The position numbers and the translations under genes were made by a program. A stretch of 64,000 bases of DNA from Ryuthela nishihirai (lineage: Eukaryota; Arthropoda; Arachnida; Araneae; Heptathelidae), in contig JAWZYU010000001.1 of NCBI GenBank assembly GCA_038380435.1, positions 16,038,001-16,102,000 on the forward strand. Reading direction: 5' to 3'. Shown here in pieces: positions 23,148-34,567 of the stretch (positions within the stretch are counted from its first letter, which is position 1; every line of letters begins with the position of its first letter). The notes beneath the pieces were generated by a model. It ran no database searches and was not told the DNA's origin. It saw only the letters and a program-made list of their open reading frames with translations.

Positions 23148-26100
23148 TTTTATCGACAGGCACCTGTTACATCTCTATGCCAAGCAACTGCTTGAGGGAT
23201 ATTTTATTTTTACTTCTTGCTAGTTTTATAATCATTTTAAAGATTGCATTACTATACAAAATAAAACTTAATCAATAAATCTGAAAATAAATTAAATTCC
23301 ATTAACATTAGCAATGCCTTAGTAGGCGATATAAATATTGACTTCAAATCAGGAGATGCAAATAAATATGATTAAATACGATTGATTTAATTAAATAAAT
23401 TTTGTTATCTGCCATAAAGAAATGGCAAAAATGAATTAAAATCATGTTCTACACCAGGATTTCTGAAAAACGTAATAATAAATTAATTAACTACATAAAA
23501 ATACAGGACTAAGTATTATGTTTTGTAATTTGTATCGGGATTAAACGAAAAATGAAAAAGATTAAAAGTAGTTGTTGAACAGACATTATTAAATTAAAAG
23601 TATTGCCGAGAGACAGAAACTGAAATGAACGAGAGAATAAATTAAATTTTATTAACATTGGAAGTGCCTTAGTAGGTGACATAAATATTGACTTCAAATA
23701 ATATGACGCAAGTAAACAGAAGTGATTGTAAAATTAAAGCACACTAAAGAATAAATAACAAAGAAAAAAATAAACCTAAAACCTAGGATAACTATTGCAC
23801 TCATAAATTCCATTGATAAACGAAGTAAATGCATAGGTTATTAAGAAACAACATTTCAACAAAAAGTTTGGAAATTGTTTCAATAAATGTCCATATTTAT
23901 TATTAAAATTAATTAGTGAAGCAAAAGTAAATTACTACACCAAAAGTTTCAGATGTTGGTGGAAGCATAAAACCGTACTAGAGAAATGCAGTAAATATTA
24001 ATTAACTAGTAAGCTTCAGCCCCAACAGCATTTTCTAAGAAAACAAAAATTAACAGCATTAAATATTCTTACAAAAAATACGCTGCGATTAGCTGATATA
24101 TTTAATAAACTGAAAAAGTAAGCAGATATTTAATAAAAAGATATTCCCGATGGTAATGAGAATAAAAATAAGTAATTGCATCATTGAATGAAAATTTCAT
24201 TGATTCTACAAGAGAAAATGAAATCGCTTAAACAATTAAAACTTTACGATTGAATAGAGCTAATGAGAATGACGAAAGTTCCTCCAAAAATATTTTTGAA
24301 CTTTGGAGAATACTGTCATTCTTTGATTATAGTATTACTTAGATATTGAAGTGGACTATGAACGTGCAACAGTGAAAGCGTGATCGCTTACTACAAGACA
24401 CACGAGATAATTACGTCATCTATGGATTGGAATACGATTGCTTTCAAAGCAGAAGAATACAATTGAAAGTGGAAATTAGTGTGTAAAGGAAAGGTTTTCC
24501 CTTGGTGTGTGCGGTGAAGGGATAAAAGAATTGTCCATTTGAGGTGGTAAAGATGTTTTGTTTGGTAGCAAAAATAACTTTGCATATACATCAGTGCAGA
24601 GAGCGTCCTCTATTTCATTTCTGATGTATAACTAGTTGTAAGGTATCTGGTAAGCATAATATTGTATTGGTTATTGGTTTATCAGTTATTTTAGTAATTA
24701 TATTCGTAGGAATCATTTAGTACAGATGAATAGCATATTGGTATAATAGCACTTCGCTTATAATTTATATAAACTTATTGCTTTAATTATTAAATCAGTT
24801 CATTTATTGTCCATTTATCTATTATGTATTCACTCTCTGTTGTGAAATAACGAAATGCAACTAAAAAATCCGTAATAATATGTTTATTATTGTTAAAAAA
24901 AATCTATAATTTCCATTTGTAACGAAGATATAAGTTTCGACATTCATAACTGCAGAACAATCCCTTATTAAAAATATTTTCAAAAAGTTCTAAAAGAAAA
25001 TTGTAAACATAGAATTCTAAATATTTAATCCTTTTTTTTTATTCTAATCATTTTGACTTCAGAAAAGAAATGGAAGCTAAGGATGCAATACTAAATAACA
25101 TCTTTAATTTAGAGTCACTTAAATCACAATTTGACTACTGTTGCAATATTTTTAGATACATCCGATATAATCAGATCACATATGATGGCTTCTGACGTGG
25201 AGAATGTCATAAGATATAAAAATTTTACCTCCGTGTTTACTACTAAAAAGATGTTGCATCTTTGTAGTATAGTCTTAGAGTTTTTTATGCACTTATAATG
25301 TTTCGTTTATGCAATATTTTGTGTCAACCACTAAGGCATATTTTTACAGAAGTAGTAGGAAGTTTACACTGTAATTAAAATCTCTCCAATCAATAACGAA
25401 CTCTGATGTATGAGCATATTTGTGATCGTACGTGGTTTTCTCACTACATATTTTGAGACATATAGTTTACCGTATATTCAGTACAAGTTGTTACTTTCAT
25501 ACTTCGTTAATAAAGTTTTTTCATGGTAAAAAAAATGGCTAAAAGGATACATATTAACAAAGAGACGCTTCGGATTCGAAGATGATTGGTACTACAACGT
25601 TTTTCGATCGACAACCTATTTTTATTCGGATATTTTTTATTCCAATCCTAAAAATGTTTTCATAATAATGTTTCATTAATAAAATTTTATTTCTTAGCAT
25701 AATATCAGTTTTAATGCGAAAAGTAAATTAAAAGACCTTCAAATTTTTATAAACATTTTTACAGTTCTTTTTTTAGATGCAATAAGCTTCTTTCAAACTT
25801 CTCAATGGTTCACGATTTTGTTTGTAAAACCCGATATAAAACAGAAGGAACAATTATTAAGAGAAATGAAAAGAATCGTTAATAGAATAGAAAAGAGATT
25901 CTAGAACAAAACTAATAAACAAAATATGTTGCTTTTCCTTTATCAATCTGCAAACTGACGAATACTTGGCCCTGACATTGTGGATAGATAATGCCCCAAC
26001 CAGCCACCAGTTTGCACCGGTTACTGATGTTTGCGCTGAGAATTATCGTTTAATTGAATGTTGGGATTATTCTGAGGAACACATTATTTTAAATAAAAAT

Positions 26101-27000
26101 TTCCGCTTCGTTTCATTTGCCATCGGAAACTTCAAAGCTTCGAATTCTGTCCCCAGTGAGAAGTAAAAAGTAAATTCCTAACAGGTCGATAAAGACGAAA
26201 TAATTAGAAACTGACGAAGAATCGAAGCGAGATGAACAAATTTCCCTTTTGGCTCGCTAATGAGTCAAATTTAGCAGAAAGTCGACTGAAATGAGTTCCC
26301 CGTGTTATATATGCAGCTGTATTGATTTCTAAATCAATAACCGTATTGAACTTTTATCTAAGTTTCAGGCGTTATTGCCACTCATAATAAGCGTATATTG
26401 AGTAATGACCTTGTTTCCTAAATCGATTTGTATAGCTTAGTAACAAAATAAACACACTGGGCTCAATTGTCAGTTGTATCCCATTATTGGTTTAAAAAAA
26501 TTACGAAAACATTCCTTAAAACTGGTGTTTATTTCGAGCTATTTTATTATCTCTGAATAATTGTTAGGTAATTTAAAATTGCCGATTGAACTAAATATTG
26601 CAATGGAAGAATTAATTCTACAGCTTTACTTTTTGATTTGAGCGCCGAAAGCAAGACTTAGAAATCCAAAATGTTTTTCAAATTTTAGCTACTCTTGTTT
26701 GTAATTTATTTACAAGAAATAAGTAATATCTCAAGTATTCATTAGTTGATATGCAATAGGCTAACTAAACCAATGAATAATTACTATTGACCTTCATTAA
26801 ATAAACTGGGCAACACACAAAAAGGCTTTGAAATGAAAATAGCCAATCTTTATTAATTTCGAGGTGCTGAACACAAAAATCACAATAAAATTTGTCATTT
26901 TAGCTCTTGTTTAGGAGAAACAGAGATGGCATGTATAAACGACTCAGTCCGCATTGAGTACACAGGTAGCCATTTCGCAACGTTGTATTTTAAACTCCAG
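23148..27000. other. AT-rich region without recognised genes
   Basis: About 3.9 kb, very AT-rich. No transposase, SINE head or long frame. A near-repeat of the string AGGYGAYATAAATATTGACTTC (about 23330 and 23678) suggests a diverged local duplication. This is the longest blank in the window. Confidence 0.5.
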
Positions 27001-27020
27001 ATTGCAACATATTGCGTTGT

Positions 27021-27134
27021 ATTGCATCAGCCCGCCATACACACAACCCCCGGAGGTATTGCATCATTGTCTGATGCAATGTAGTTGAGTCATGACATTG
27101 CGGCTTTACGATCGCGGACAGAAGATGATGCAAT
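27021..27134. promoter_or_regulatory. Cluster of four TGATGCAAT nonamers
   Basis: Perfect TGATGCAAT occurs at 27021-27029 (-), 27058-27066 (-), 27072-27080 (+) and 27126-27134 (+). The middle pair forms an inverted repeat with a 5-base loop. TGATGCAAT is the known C/EBP-ATF composite element in animals, but here it may simply be a repeated motif at the 5' side of the CYFC-family relic that begins about 115 bases downstream. Confidence 0.45.
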
Positions 27135-27278
27135 CGTTAGTTGTAAGCTACATCTCGTAGGGTGAGCAAGTCTTTTTAGCGACTTCCATTTACCCCTGAG
27201 TCACAGTACAACACAAATGATCCTTGCAGTTTTAATTCAGCAGTAGTGATGCTTCGTATCAGTGTTAATATTGCAGAT

Positions 27279-27802
27279 ATATTTTGTTACATTTGCGAGA
27301 AAGTGATGTTTGCAAGCCCTAAAAGGACCATCACTCCAATAGTGAGAGCGGTGTATGTGTGTTATTTTGGATGCAAGATCGGGGACCAGGTTGGGTTGTT
27401 TTACCTCTGAGCGGCACTGTTTTGCACACCATGGGCTAAATGCCCAGGTCACATGGACCACGAAGGCTCAGAGAAGGTTGGGGGAGGGGACCCACTGGAA
27501 CAGCTGTTGGGAGACAGATGGTAGCCTCCCGTCAAGGCAAATATTTTGTTACATTTGCGAGAAAGTGATGTTTGCAAGCCCTAAAAGGACCATCACTCCA
27601 ATAGTGAGAGCGGTGTATGTGTGTTATTTTGGATGCAAGATCGGGGACCAGGTTGGGTTGTTTTACCTCTGAGCGGCACTGTTTTGCACACCATGGGCTA
27701 AATGCCCAGGTCAGATGGACCACGAAGGCTCAGAGAAGGTTGGGGGAGGGGACCCACTGGAACAGCTGTTGGGAGACAGATGGTAGCCTCCCGTCAAGGC
27801 CA
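27279..27802. repeat. 262-bp tandem duplication, nearly identical
   Basis: 27279-27540 and 27541-27802 are the same sequence apart from one base seen (CACATGGACC against CAGATGGACC). The unit contains CYFC relic coding sequence plus the 3' part of a SINE, so the duplication happened after the SINE insertion and is recent. Confidence 0.92.
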
Positions 27803-27887
27803 TCCAGTGTGTTCTTTAACGTGCACAGGGTATGGCTCTCCCACACACGGGGCCACGGCTTAACGTCCCATCCGATCGGAGACCAGG
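27377..27887 (-). mobile_element. SINE family A, 5'-truncated, inserted in the CYFC relic
   Basis: The reverse SINE begins with its 3' end GGGTTGTTTTACCTCTG (27391 and, in the duplicated unit, 27653) and stops at GGACGTTAAGCC/CATCC (27873), lacking the tRNA head. Flanks GATCGGGGACCAGG (27377-27390, again 27639-27652) and GATCGGAGACCAGG (27874-27887) form a 14-bp target duplication lying exactly where the relic frame is broken. Confidence 0.9.
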
Positions 27888-29427
27888 ACAAAGCCTGGGC
27901 CCGACACATATGTTGCAGTACATGTGCAAGAAATCTTCCAAAGTAGCTGAAAGGTGAAAGAGTGGCGATGCCGTTTGCTATTCCTATGGTTTGGAGAGAG
28001 CCAAGCAATCACTCAAATCATTGCTACTTCTGCATGGTTCCACCTCTTTCTGGAGGCATCACAAGGAAAAGGATATGGATAATAGCATACCCGAGTATAC
28101 AATCTGCTCTCCGACCACTTCCGCAGGACGAAGGCTTTCCCGTTCCCGAACCTATAAAAGAATTTTCCATCGATTCAGACGATTAGGAGGGAGACGAACT
28201 GAAGTCAGGTTCTCCGCAGCATTCGGTGTCTAATGATGATCCATACATCTGCCACGGTGTGTCATCTGCACCACGCATTCTCACCGAAGAAGGAATGAAC
28301 GATCTTGTTCGTGATCTGGAGCTGTCCAAAGCCACAGCAGAGTTACTTGGATCTAGATTTAAACAATGGAATCTTCTCAAGGAAAATGTCCGAGTGACTT
28401 CGTTTCGAACTCGTCATGAGCAGTTTAAGCCTTAATTCAGAAAGGAAGATGACCTTGTGTTCTGCTCTGATGTAGATGGTCGGGTGAATGCCCTGGAAAT
28501 CAAACATGATCCTCAAGAATGGCGACTATTCATAGACTCTTCGAAATTGAGTCTCAAGTCGATGATGCATAATGGAAATCGACTTCCATCCATTCAGTCA
28601 TGCTGTCTACATTAAAGAAACCTAAGAGAACCTAAAACAGCTGTTCGAACTGTCTTCAATGCAGCAAGTATGACTGACATCTCTGTTGTGACTTGAAGGT
28701 AGTGACTCTGTTGATGGGTCTGCAGCTGGGATATACAAATTAGTGCTGTTTCTTATGTGAATGGGACAGCCGAGCAAAGACTTTGCACTACGTGAAGAGA
28801 AACTAGCCTCAGAGGAAACCTCTAAAGGTCGGAGAGAAAAATATAGAACACCCAGCACTGGCAGAAAAGCACAAAATCCTGCTATCATCCCTAGACATCA
28901 AACTCGGTGTGACGAAAAACTTCCTAAAGGCCATGGACCGGACTGCATCAGCTTTCAAGTACTTGGCTGACAAATTACTTAAACTCAGGGAAGCAAAAAT
29001 TAAAGACGGAATTTTTGTGGATCTTCATATCCGCGAGCTGTTCAGAGACTAGATGTTCGACAACCTGCTTTAGGGTGACGAGAAAAGGCTTGGGACGCGT
29101 TTCGTCTGGTGTCAACTAAATTCCTCGGGAATGTCAGGGCAGACAACTACAAGAATCCGGTTAAGGACATGTTGTCTCTGTATCACAAACTTGGCTGCAG
29201 TATGTCCTTAAAGATTCTCTTTCTCCATTCCCACTTAGATTTCTTCCCCAACAACTGCAGCATGGTTAGTGGCGAACATTTGCACCAGGACATTGCAACG
29301 ATGGAGAAATGATACCAGGGAAACTGGTTCACTTCAATGTTAGCTGACTACTGTTGGACGCTCGCCAGAGATGATCCTGAACAGCTGTACAAGCGACGGG
29401 CAAAGCTACGTTGGAAGTCACATATGT

Positions 29428-29477
29428 AAGTAATACTTACATATGACATGTATACATGTCATATGTACGTATTACTT
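29428..29477. repeat. 50-bp palindrome (24 of 25 pairs)
   Basis: The arms 29428-29452 and 29453-29477 are reverse complements except one pair. It also contains a perfect 26-base palindrome at 29440-29465 and overlaps a perfect 25-base one at 29421-29445. It starts at the stop codon of the CYFC relic. Confidence 0.9.
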
Positions 29478-30255
29478 TATTATATAAGAAACTATTGCGG
29501 ATTTCACAGACATTGTAGCCAATTTTGCATTTTCATTGTCATATTCGTGTTCAGTACCTTGTAATCGTTAAAAAATGGCTACTTTTATCTCCGAGGCATG
29601 ACTTTTATGAAAATTTGTTGCCTAGTGATATCAAATGCTAAAAGAATTTAACACAGGAAAACTGAATTAAAAAGTCTTTTACATAACAAATCATAAAATC
29701 AATTTGTACCATATATCTTTTTTTACTAAGCAAACAAAAATGTTTATTGGGAACGTTATTTCCTAAAACAACTAAATATGCTTCGTTTCAATTCTTGTCT
29801 ATAAGCCGGGTTTTGCATTTCAAGCTCCCTTAGGCACAAAGAGTGCTAACGCTGAATTATGTTGTGTGCTTTTTAAAAAAAATCAAATTTTAAGAGTCAC
29901 ATACACCTTTCTTTTTTTTCTCTGGGAATGAACAGCTTATACAAAATTATCAAACGTATTGAGACACTTCCATGCTTGTGAATGGAAAGCTATGCTAAAA
30001 TTAAAAATATTCAACAAATCACGGTTTTGAACAATCTTTACTCTGTAAAGGGTTCTTTCTGGAGTTGAAACATTTACCAACACTGTTGTTTTTATTAATA
30101 CACTAAATGGACAAATTGCTAGCGTAACTTGGCGAGAGCCCTTTGGTAAATATTTTGTGTTTTGAATATTATTTTATGTTTCACCCAAGAGGCATCTACA
30201 ATGCAGGATGCCCTTAGTTCCAACAAGGCCGTGCTAATGCAGAGCTTGCTGGAAT
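29478..30255. other. AT-rich spacer
   Basis: No recognised content. Confidence 0.4.
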
Positions 30256-30608
30256 GTTAATCGATGTAGCTGGTCGGTGAGAGGAAGGTCTACCCTACTT
30301 TAGTGTCCTCTGACAGTTGATCCTGGCCGGGGGTAAGCGACCTGCCACGTGTCCGAGAGTTGAAAGAAGAGAGGAAGAGTTGGCAACGAAGAATAGAACA
30401 GGGAGAGCTCAGATGAAGAACGAGAGCGTGAGACTCGAGGGTTTTGGCTTATAAACGCCAACCGGAATTAACTGTAATGGGCATTGGGGAAGCCGCTGAA
30501 CAGGTATAGTAAGCTGGTGTTGTAATGCATAGTAACTGAGCGTATGTCTTTGTCCATCATCCAATATTTATGTGTTCAAAGTGCAATAAAGAATTTTTTA
30601 ACTAAACA
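30256..30608 (+). repeat. Possible solo LTR
   Basis: Starts TGTTAATCGATG and ends AACTAAACA, with a TATAAA-like box in GGCTTATAAACGCC (30445-30460) and AATAAAG at about 30590, the order of promoter and polyadenylation signals in an LTR. GC content is higher than the flanks. No partner copy or clear target duplication in the window. Confidence 0.35.
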
Positions 30609-30804
30609 CTTGAGTTAAAACATTTTATTATGAGGAGCCTTTATGAATTTCTGCAATTGCCATAAAATCACAGAAGTCATAAAAAAGATTCTTTCGCCCG
30701 TTCGCGCATTGCGATCAAATCGGAGGGACATTGTCATGACCACCCTCGAGTGTTTTGGGGTAGCTAGACTTTAGGGGGAAACTTATCAAAAAAAAAATTA
30801 CCAT
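30609..30804. other. Spacer
   Basis: No recognised content. Confidence 0.35.
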
Positions 30805-30968
30805 CCTGCGGCAGCTTCCTGTGCGGGTATTACACTGAGAAGAAGATGGACGAATGGGGATGTTGGGGGGGGGGGGGGGGGAGGTATGGAACTAAACAAA
30901 TAAACAACAAGAAGCTGATAGGAATCTAGACTTGATAGATACGTCGGATTCTCATTTCGAGAAATGTT
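30805..30968 (-). repeat. Candidate 3' LTR segment of the gypsy element
   Basis: Shares with 40358-40517 the order of ACCATCCTGCGGCAGC-like text, ACTGAGAAGAAGATGGA, a G-rich run, ACTAAACAAATAAACAACAA and TTTCGAGAAATGT, in the same orientation. True LTR termini were not found. A run of about 18 G at 30866-30883 may be miscounted. Confidence 0.5.
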
Positions 30969-31058
30969 AACACAACAAACATATCTTGCAGGGGGAAGGA
31001 GAAGAAAGGGGGAAGGAAGCCGAAAAGATCCGAAGAACAGGGGAAGCGGCGAACGAGG

Positions 31059-31277
31059 TACAGTCGCTCAAAAAAGTATCCGAACGCTATGGTTGATTAC
31101 AGAATTCAGAAAAAATATCTGGCAACGATTGTTTTAGAAATTTGTCATCTGGCAACCTTCGTGTCACGTGACACGAAGGTTGCCAGATGACTAATTTCTA
31201 AAAAAAATCAATGCCAGATATTTTTTCTGAATTTTGCAATCAACCATAGTGTTCGGATACTTTTTTGAGCGACTGTA
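31059..31277. mobile_element. Long-palindrome MITE, copy 2 (TA target)
   Basis: The element is 31061-31275 between TA dinucleotides. The centre near 31150-31195 is a perfect palindrome through GTCACGTGAC. Arms match copies 1 and 3. Confidence 0.92.
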
Positions 31278-31377
31278 CTCATTTAGCTGGTCTGGTCTCC
31301 ATTTTGCATAACCTGCCCGGAGTGGATAGTTGTCTGTGGGAGTTTCTGTGGGAGTTGAAGAATTTATCTTTTCCATA

Positions 31378-31605
31378 CAGTTATTTAACTGTAAAGTCCT
31401 CTGCGTAGTAAGTCCGCAGGTTGTGGAACTCTTGTTTAGTTACTGGGAAATGAATATTGTGAAGTCCAATCCATGATCAGTTGGGGATCTTTTAACAGTA
31501 ATGTTCTCTGCACATTAGTTCACAAGTTGTGGACCTCTCATTCAGTCACTGGAAAAGGCATGTTGAAAAGTTCAATCCCTTATCCAATGGGGATCTTTGC
31601 CTTAT
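31378..31605. repeat. About 115-bp diverged tandem duplication
   Basis: Two units share CAGGTTGTGGAACTC / CAAGTTGTGGACCTC and TTGGGGATCTTT / ATGGGGATCTTT in the same order. Near the 3' side of the gypsy relic. Confidence 0.65.
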
Positions 31606-31984
31606 TTCCCGGTTTATCGATGTTCACCTTGGGAAGAACCTGACTCCGCAGTCGTCTGGTCACTCAAGCGATGGCGGGTGATGTGGAGGAGCAGGCCACC
31701 AGCTCCTGGGGAATTGGGGGAAAATCTGACATGTCCAGGGCTGATCCTCCGATCGGGAGCTGGCCATCACTCAATCCAGCTTTGTGTGGTCCGCCTCATC
31801 CAGTGGGTCTCTGCAACAGCATATGAAAGAAACAAACGAGGCCTAAATTCTGGTTCTTCCCTAGTGTTCGTATATCACAGTGTCACATAATCGCCACAGG
31901 TCCCTGTATCCTGTCTCATTCTATCACAATCCCGTTCAACCGTGAAAGGGTACGTTTTTGTCCATTAATTACAATCCTTTTTCT

Positions 31985-32335
31985 TTAACAATTTCACCAT
32001 TTTTTAACATATTACTGCGTTTCAATAATTCTGTCGTGTCATAATTTGTTATTCTAATCATTTCTTCCTTTTACAATTCGACTGTGCTACAATAATGCTA
32101 TCGTTTTACAATTTCGTCTTTTAACAATTTCACCATTTTTTACAATACTACTATGTCCCAATAATTCTATCATCTCACAATTTGTTATTCTAACCATTTC
32201 TTCCTTTTACAGTCCAACTGTGACAATAATTCTATCATTTTACAATTTCTTCTTTTAATTAGTTCACTATTTTTACACTACTACTGTGTTCCAATGATTC
32301 TATCGTCTCACAATTTGCTATTCTATTTCCGAGCG
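31985..32335. repeat. Minisatellite, about 135-bp unit, 2.6 copies
   Basis: ACAATTTCACCATTTTTT starts at 31988 and 32124, with a third diverged start near 32258. Shared internal strings are ATAATTTGTTATTCTAA and CATTTCTTCCTTTTACA. Confidence 0.8.
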
Positions 32336-32995
32336 TGTTATAATGTGTATGTCAAAAGGCCACCCTGATCAGTAGTTGTTCCTCCTCCTCGCCGGGCCCT
32401 AAGCAAGGGAGAGTTCCAGAAACTGATCACGTATAGGCGTCACAGGTGGATGGGCATGGCAAGTGTGCGTGCAGGGTGGGGCAGGTGGGTGATTCCCAAA
32501 TTCAAGCAAGAAAAACAAAGCCCAGCACCCAGCGTGCGCTTCCATGCATCTCATTAATCCAGCTCAGAGTAGGCCAAGAGTGGGAAGGTGACGTCACTCG
32601 GACAGGAGGATAGGAGAGCACGATGTCCTTGGTTGTTTGATGGGTTCCAGGGGCATCTGCAACCTAGTTCCCACTCTTTCACGTCACACTTGCATATGAG
32701 CGTCCTCGTGACCCTCACGAGGCGAGGGAGGGAGGGGGCAGGGTCGGCTGGCTCTCGTTGCCTCTGTCGTCATCCTCTGGTTGATGGCTGGTTCGGTGCT
32801 GACGGCAGATGCAACTGGGCAGCCGCTGTGTGAGTGGGACCTGAAACTGGCGAGAAACGCGACTGGTTGTCATGGTGATTCAGCACGTGAGCGCTGCTGG
32901 TTGCGCAGGCACTCTAGCTCATCCAAAAATATCTTGTTGTCGCAGAGAGTACGAATGAGTTTCTGGCTGGGCTGGAACGACGGGGGAAGAGGGTT
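32336..32995. other. GC-richer stretch at the 3' side of the gypsy pol gene
   Basis: Distinctly richer in G and C than the window. Contains the palindrome TGACGTCA (32589-32596), the CRE core. No convincing protein. It may be retroelement untranslated or LTR sequence. Confidence 0.4.
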
Positions 32996-33332
32996 ACCTC
33001 GCTTCTCTAACTGTAGCAGTTGGTCCTGAAGGGAGCTCTACGGCATGGTACTGGGTGACCGGTGGGTTAAAATCCCAATCTTCATCGTGAGATTCTTCCT
33101 CTTCTTCTACAGTTCTCCTTTTGGAGCCTGAGGAGTAGGTGCGGGTTTGTATTTGGTGTGGAGGCTCCATCACAAGGTGAGCTTGGCACTTCCAAGAGCT
33201 GTGAGGCAGTCCCATCTCGATCTGGAGGGGGTTCGTAACCAAAGCCAGTTTGCAATTCATCGTGGTGACTTGCTGAGGAACTCGCCAGGGTCCCGTGGAC
33301 AGTTTGGATAATTTTTCGGTATTTTTTCATGG

Positions 33333-33550
33333 TACAGTCGCTCAAAAAAGTATCCGAACGCTATGGTTGATTAAAAAAATTCAGAAAAAATATCTGGCAA
33401 CGATTTTTTTAGAATTTAATGATCTGGCATCCTTCGTGTGCAGTACACGAAGGATGCCAGATCACTAATTTCTGAAAAAATCGTTGCCAGATATTTTATT
33501 TGAATGTTGTAGTCAACCATGGCGTTCGGATACTTTTTTGAGCGACTGTA
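33333..33550. mobile_element. Long-palindrome MITE, copy 3 (TA target), in gypsy pol
   Basis: The element is 33335-33548 with TA on both sides, the same arms as the copies at 15968 and 31061. It separates two parts of the integrase C-terminal region. Confidence 0.9.
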
Positions 33551-34008
33551 CTAGGGGGCTCTTCAAAAAAAAAGGTCGTCCACTTTGATCTCCTTATCCA
33601 TGGTAGTTTTATGACGCTGCTGCTCTTGCTGGTCTGCTGCCATCTCCAAATTTCTCCTCACTACATCGCAAGTCCAATTTAACCTCTGGGATATCTGTTC
33701 TCCGTAACTGCTGGTGCTACTCTGGGAGGGGGGGGGGTAGGTCTTTTGTGTGCCGCAACGATAGGGAAGTGCCATATCTCTATTATACAACAGGTAGTAA
33801 GGCGCTTCCTGGGTAGAGCTATGGGTGGTGCTCCTGTACGCCATCGTAATGAAAGGCAAGTGTTTGTCCCACAGGTGATCTGCTCTGCTACAAGATGGGA
33901 TAAGATATAGGTGATGGAGTAATTGAGTCGCTCCGCAATCCCATTATCTGCAGGATGGTAAAAACTTGTATTACGCCTTACAATTTGTAGCCTAATGAAC
34001 GCTTCTGC

Positions 34009-34411
34009 CATCACTCAACCTGGGGGCGGAGTGGCTCAGTCGGTAGCGTGCCAGGCTCGTAATCTGCAGTTCCCAGGTTTGAATCCCAGCTTGGTCAGCG
34101 TTGAGATTTATCTCCGCAAAATTCCCCTCCCTGCCCACGGTCAGTAGGGGACATCAACAGGCTTGAAAAGGCCGCCGTCCGTCGGATGGGACGTTAAGCC
34201 GTGTCTCCGCGGGTGAGCCATACCCTGTGCCCGTTAAAGAACACGTTGGATGGCCTTGAAGGGAGGCTATCATCTGTCTCCTAACAGCCATTCCAGAAGG
34301 TTCCCTCCCCCAACCTTCTCTGAGCCTTCGGGGTCGTTGTGACCTGGCCATTTAGCCCATTTTGTGCACAAAAGTGCCGCTCAGAGGTAAACCAACCAAC
34401 ATCACTCGACC
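34009..34411 (+). mobile_element. SINE family A in gypsy integrase, 12-bp target duplication
   Basis: The SINE is 34021-34399, flanked by CATCACTCAACC (34009-34020) and CATCACTCGACC (34400-34411). Head boxes present (TGGCTCAGTCGGTAGCG; GGTTTGAATCCC, B box mutated). It lies between the second catalytic Asp and the Glu of the integrase. Confidence 0.94.
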
Positions 34412-34567
34412 GGTAAAATTCCTCGCATTATCGCTGATCACCGTGGTGGGTATGCCATGTGTGGGAATAAATCTTCCACAAAAACTCGGGCGATCTACTC
34501 TGCTGACTGATCCGGTAGGGCATATAATTCTGGCCATTTCCTGAAATAGTCTATTATCACTAGTATA

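Larger units (their letters stand above)
27249..29429 (+). pseudogene. CYFC-family protein relic 1 (uncharacterised, intronless)
   Basis: Function unknown. I recognise the family from memory as a recurrent uncharacterised protein of arthropods and cnidarians. ATG 27249 begins MLRISVNIAD, then FCYICEKV, VYVCYFGCKIGDQ (27355-27390), interrupted by a SINE; it resumes at 27874 with DQDKAWARHICCSTC, then PFAIPMVWREP and HCYFCMV (27965-28045), LTEEGMNDLVRDLELS (28280), ELLGSRFKQWNLL, EWRLFIDSSKLSLKS (28510-28565), and late blocks TKFLGNVRADNY, KLGCSMSLKILFLHSHLDFF (29190-29250), HQDIATMEK, MLADYCWTLARD. Stop at 29427-29429. Paired cysteines suggest zinc binding near the N-terminus. Several stops and frameshifts show it is dead. 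The missing introns and the second copy at 58.6 kb suggest it belongs to a mobile or retroposed family. Confidence 0.7.

Noticed and set aside
27355..27946. Open frames of 105 and 109 codons beginning MCVILDARSG
   Set aside because: Artefacts of the SINE and its tandem duplication; the composition is SINE body translated.
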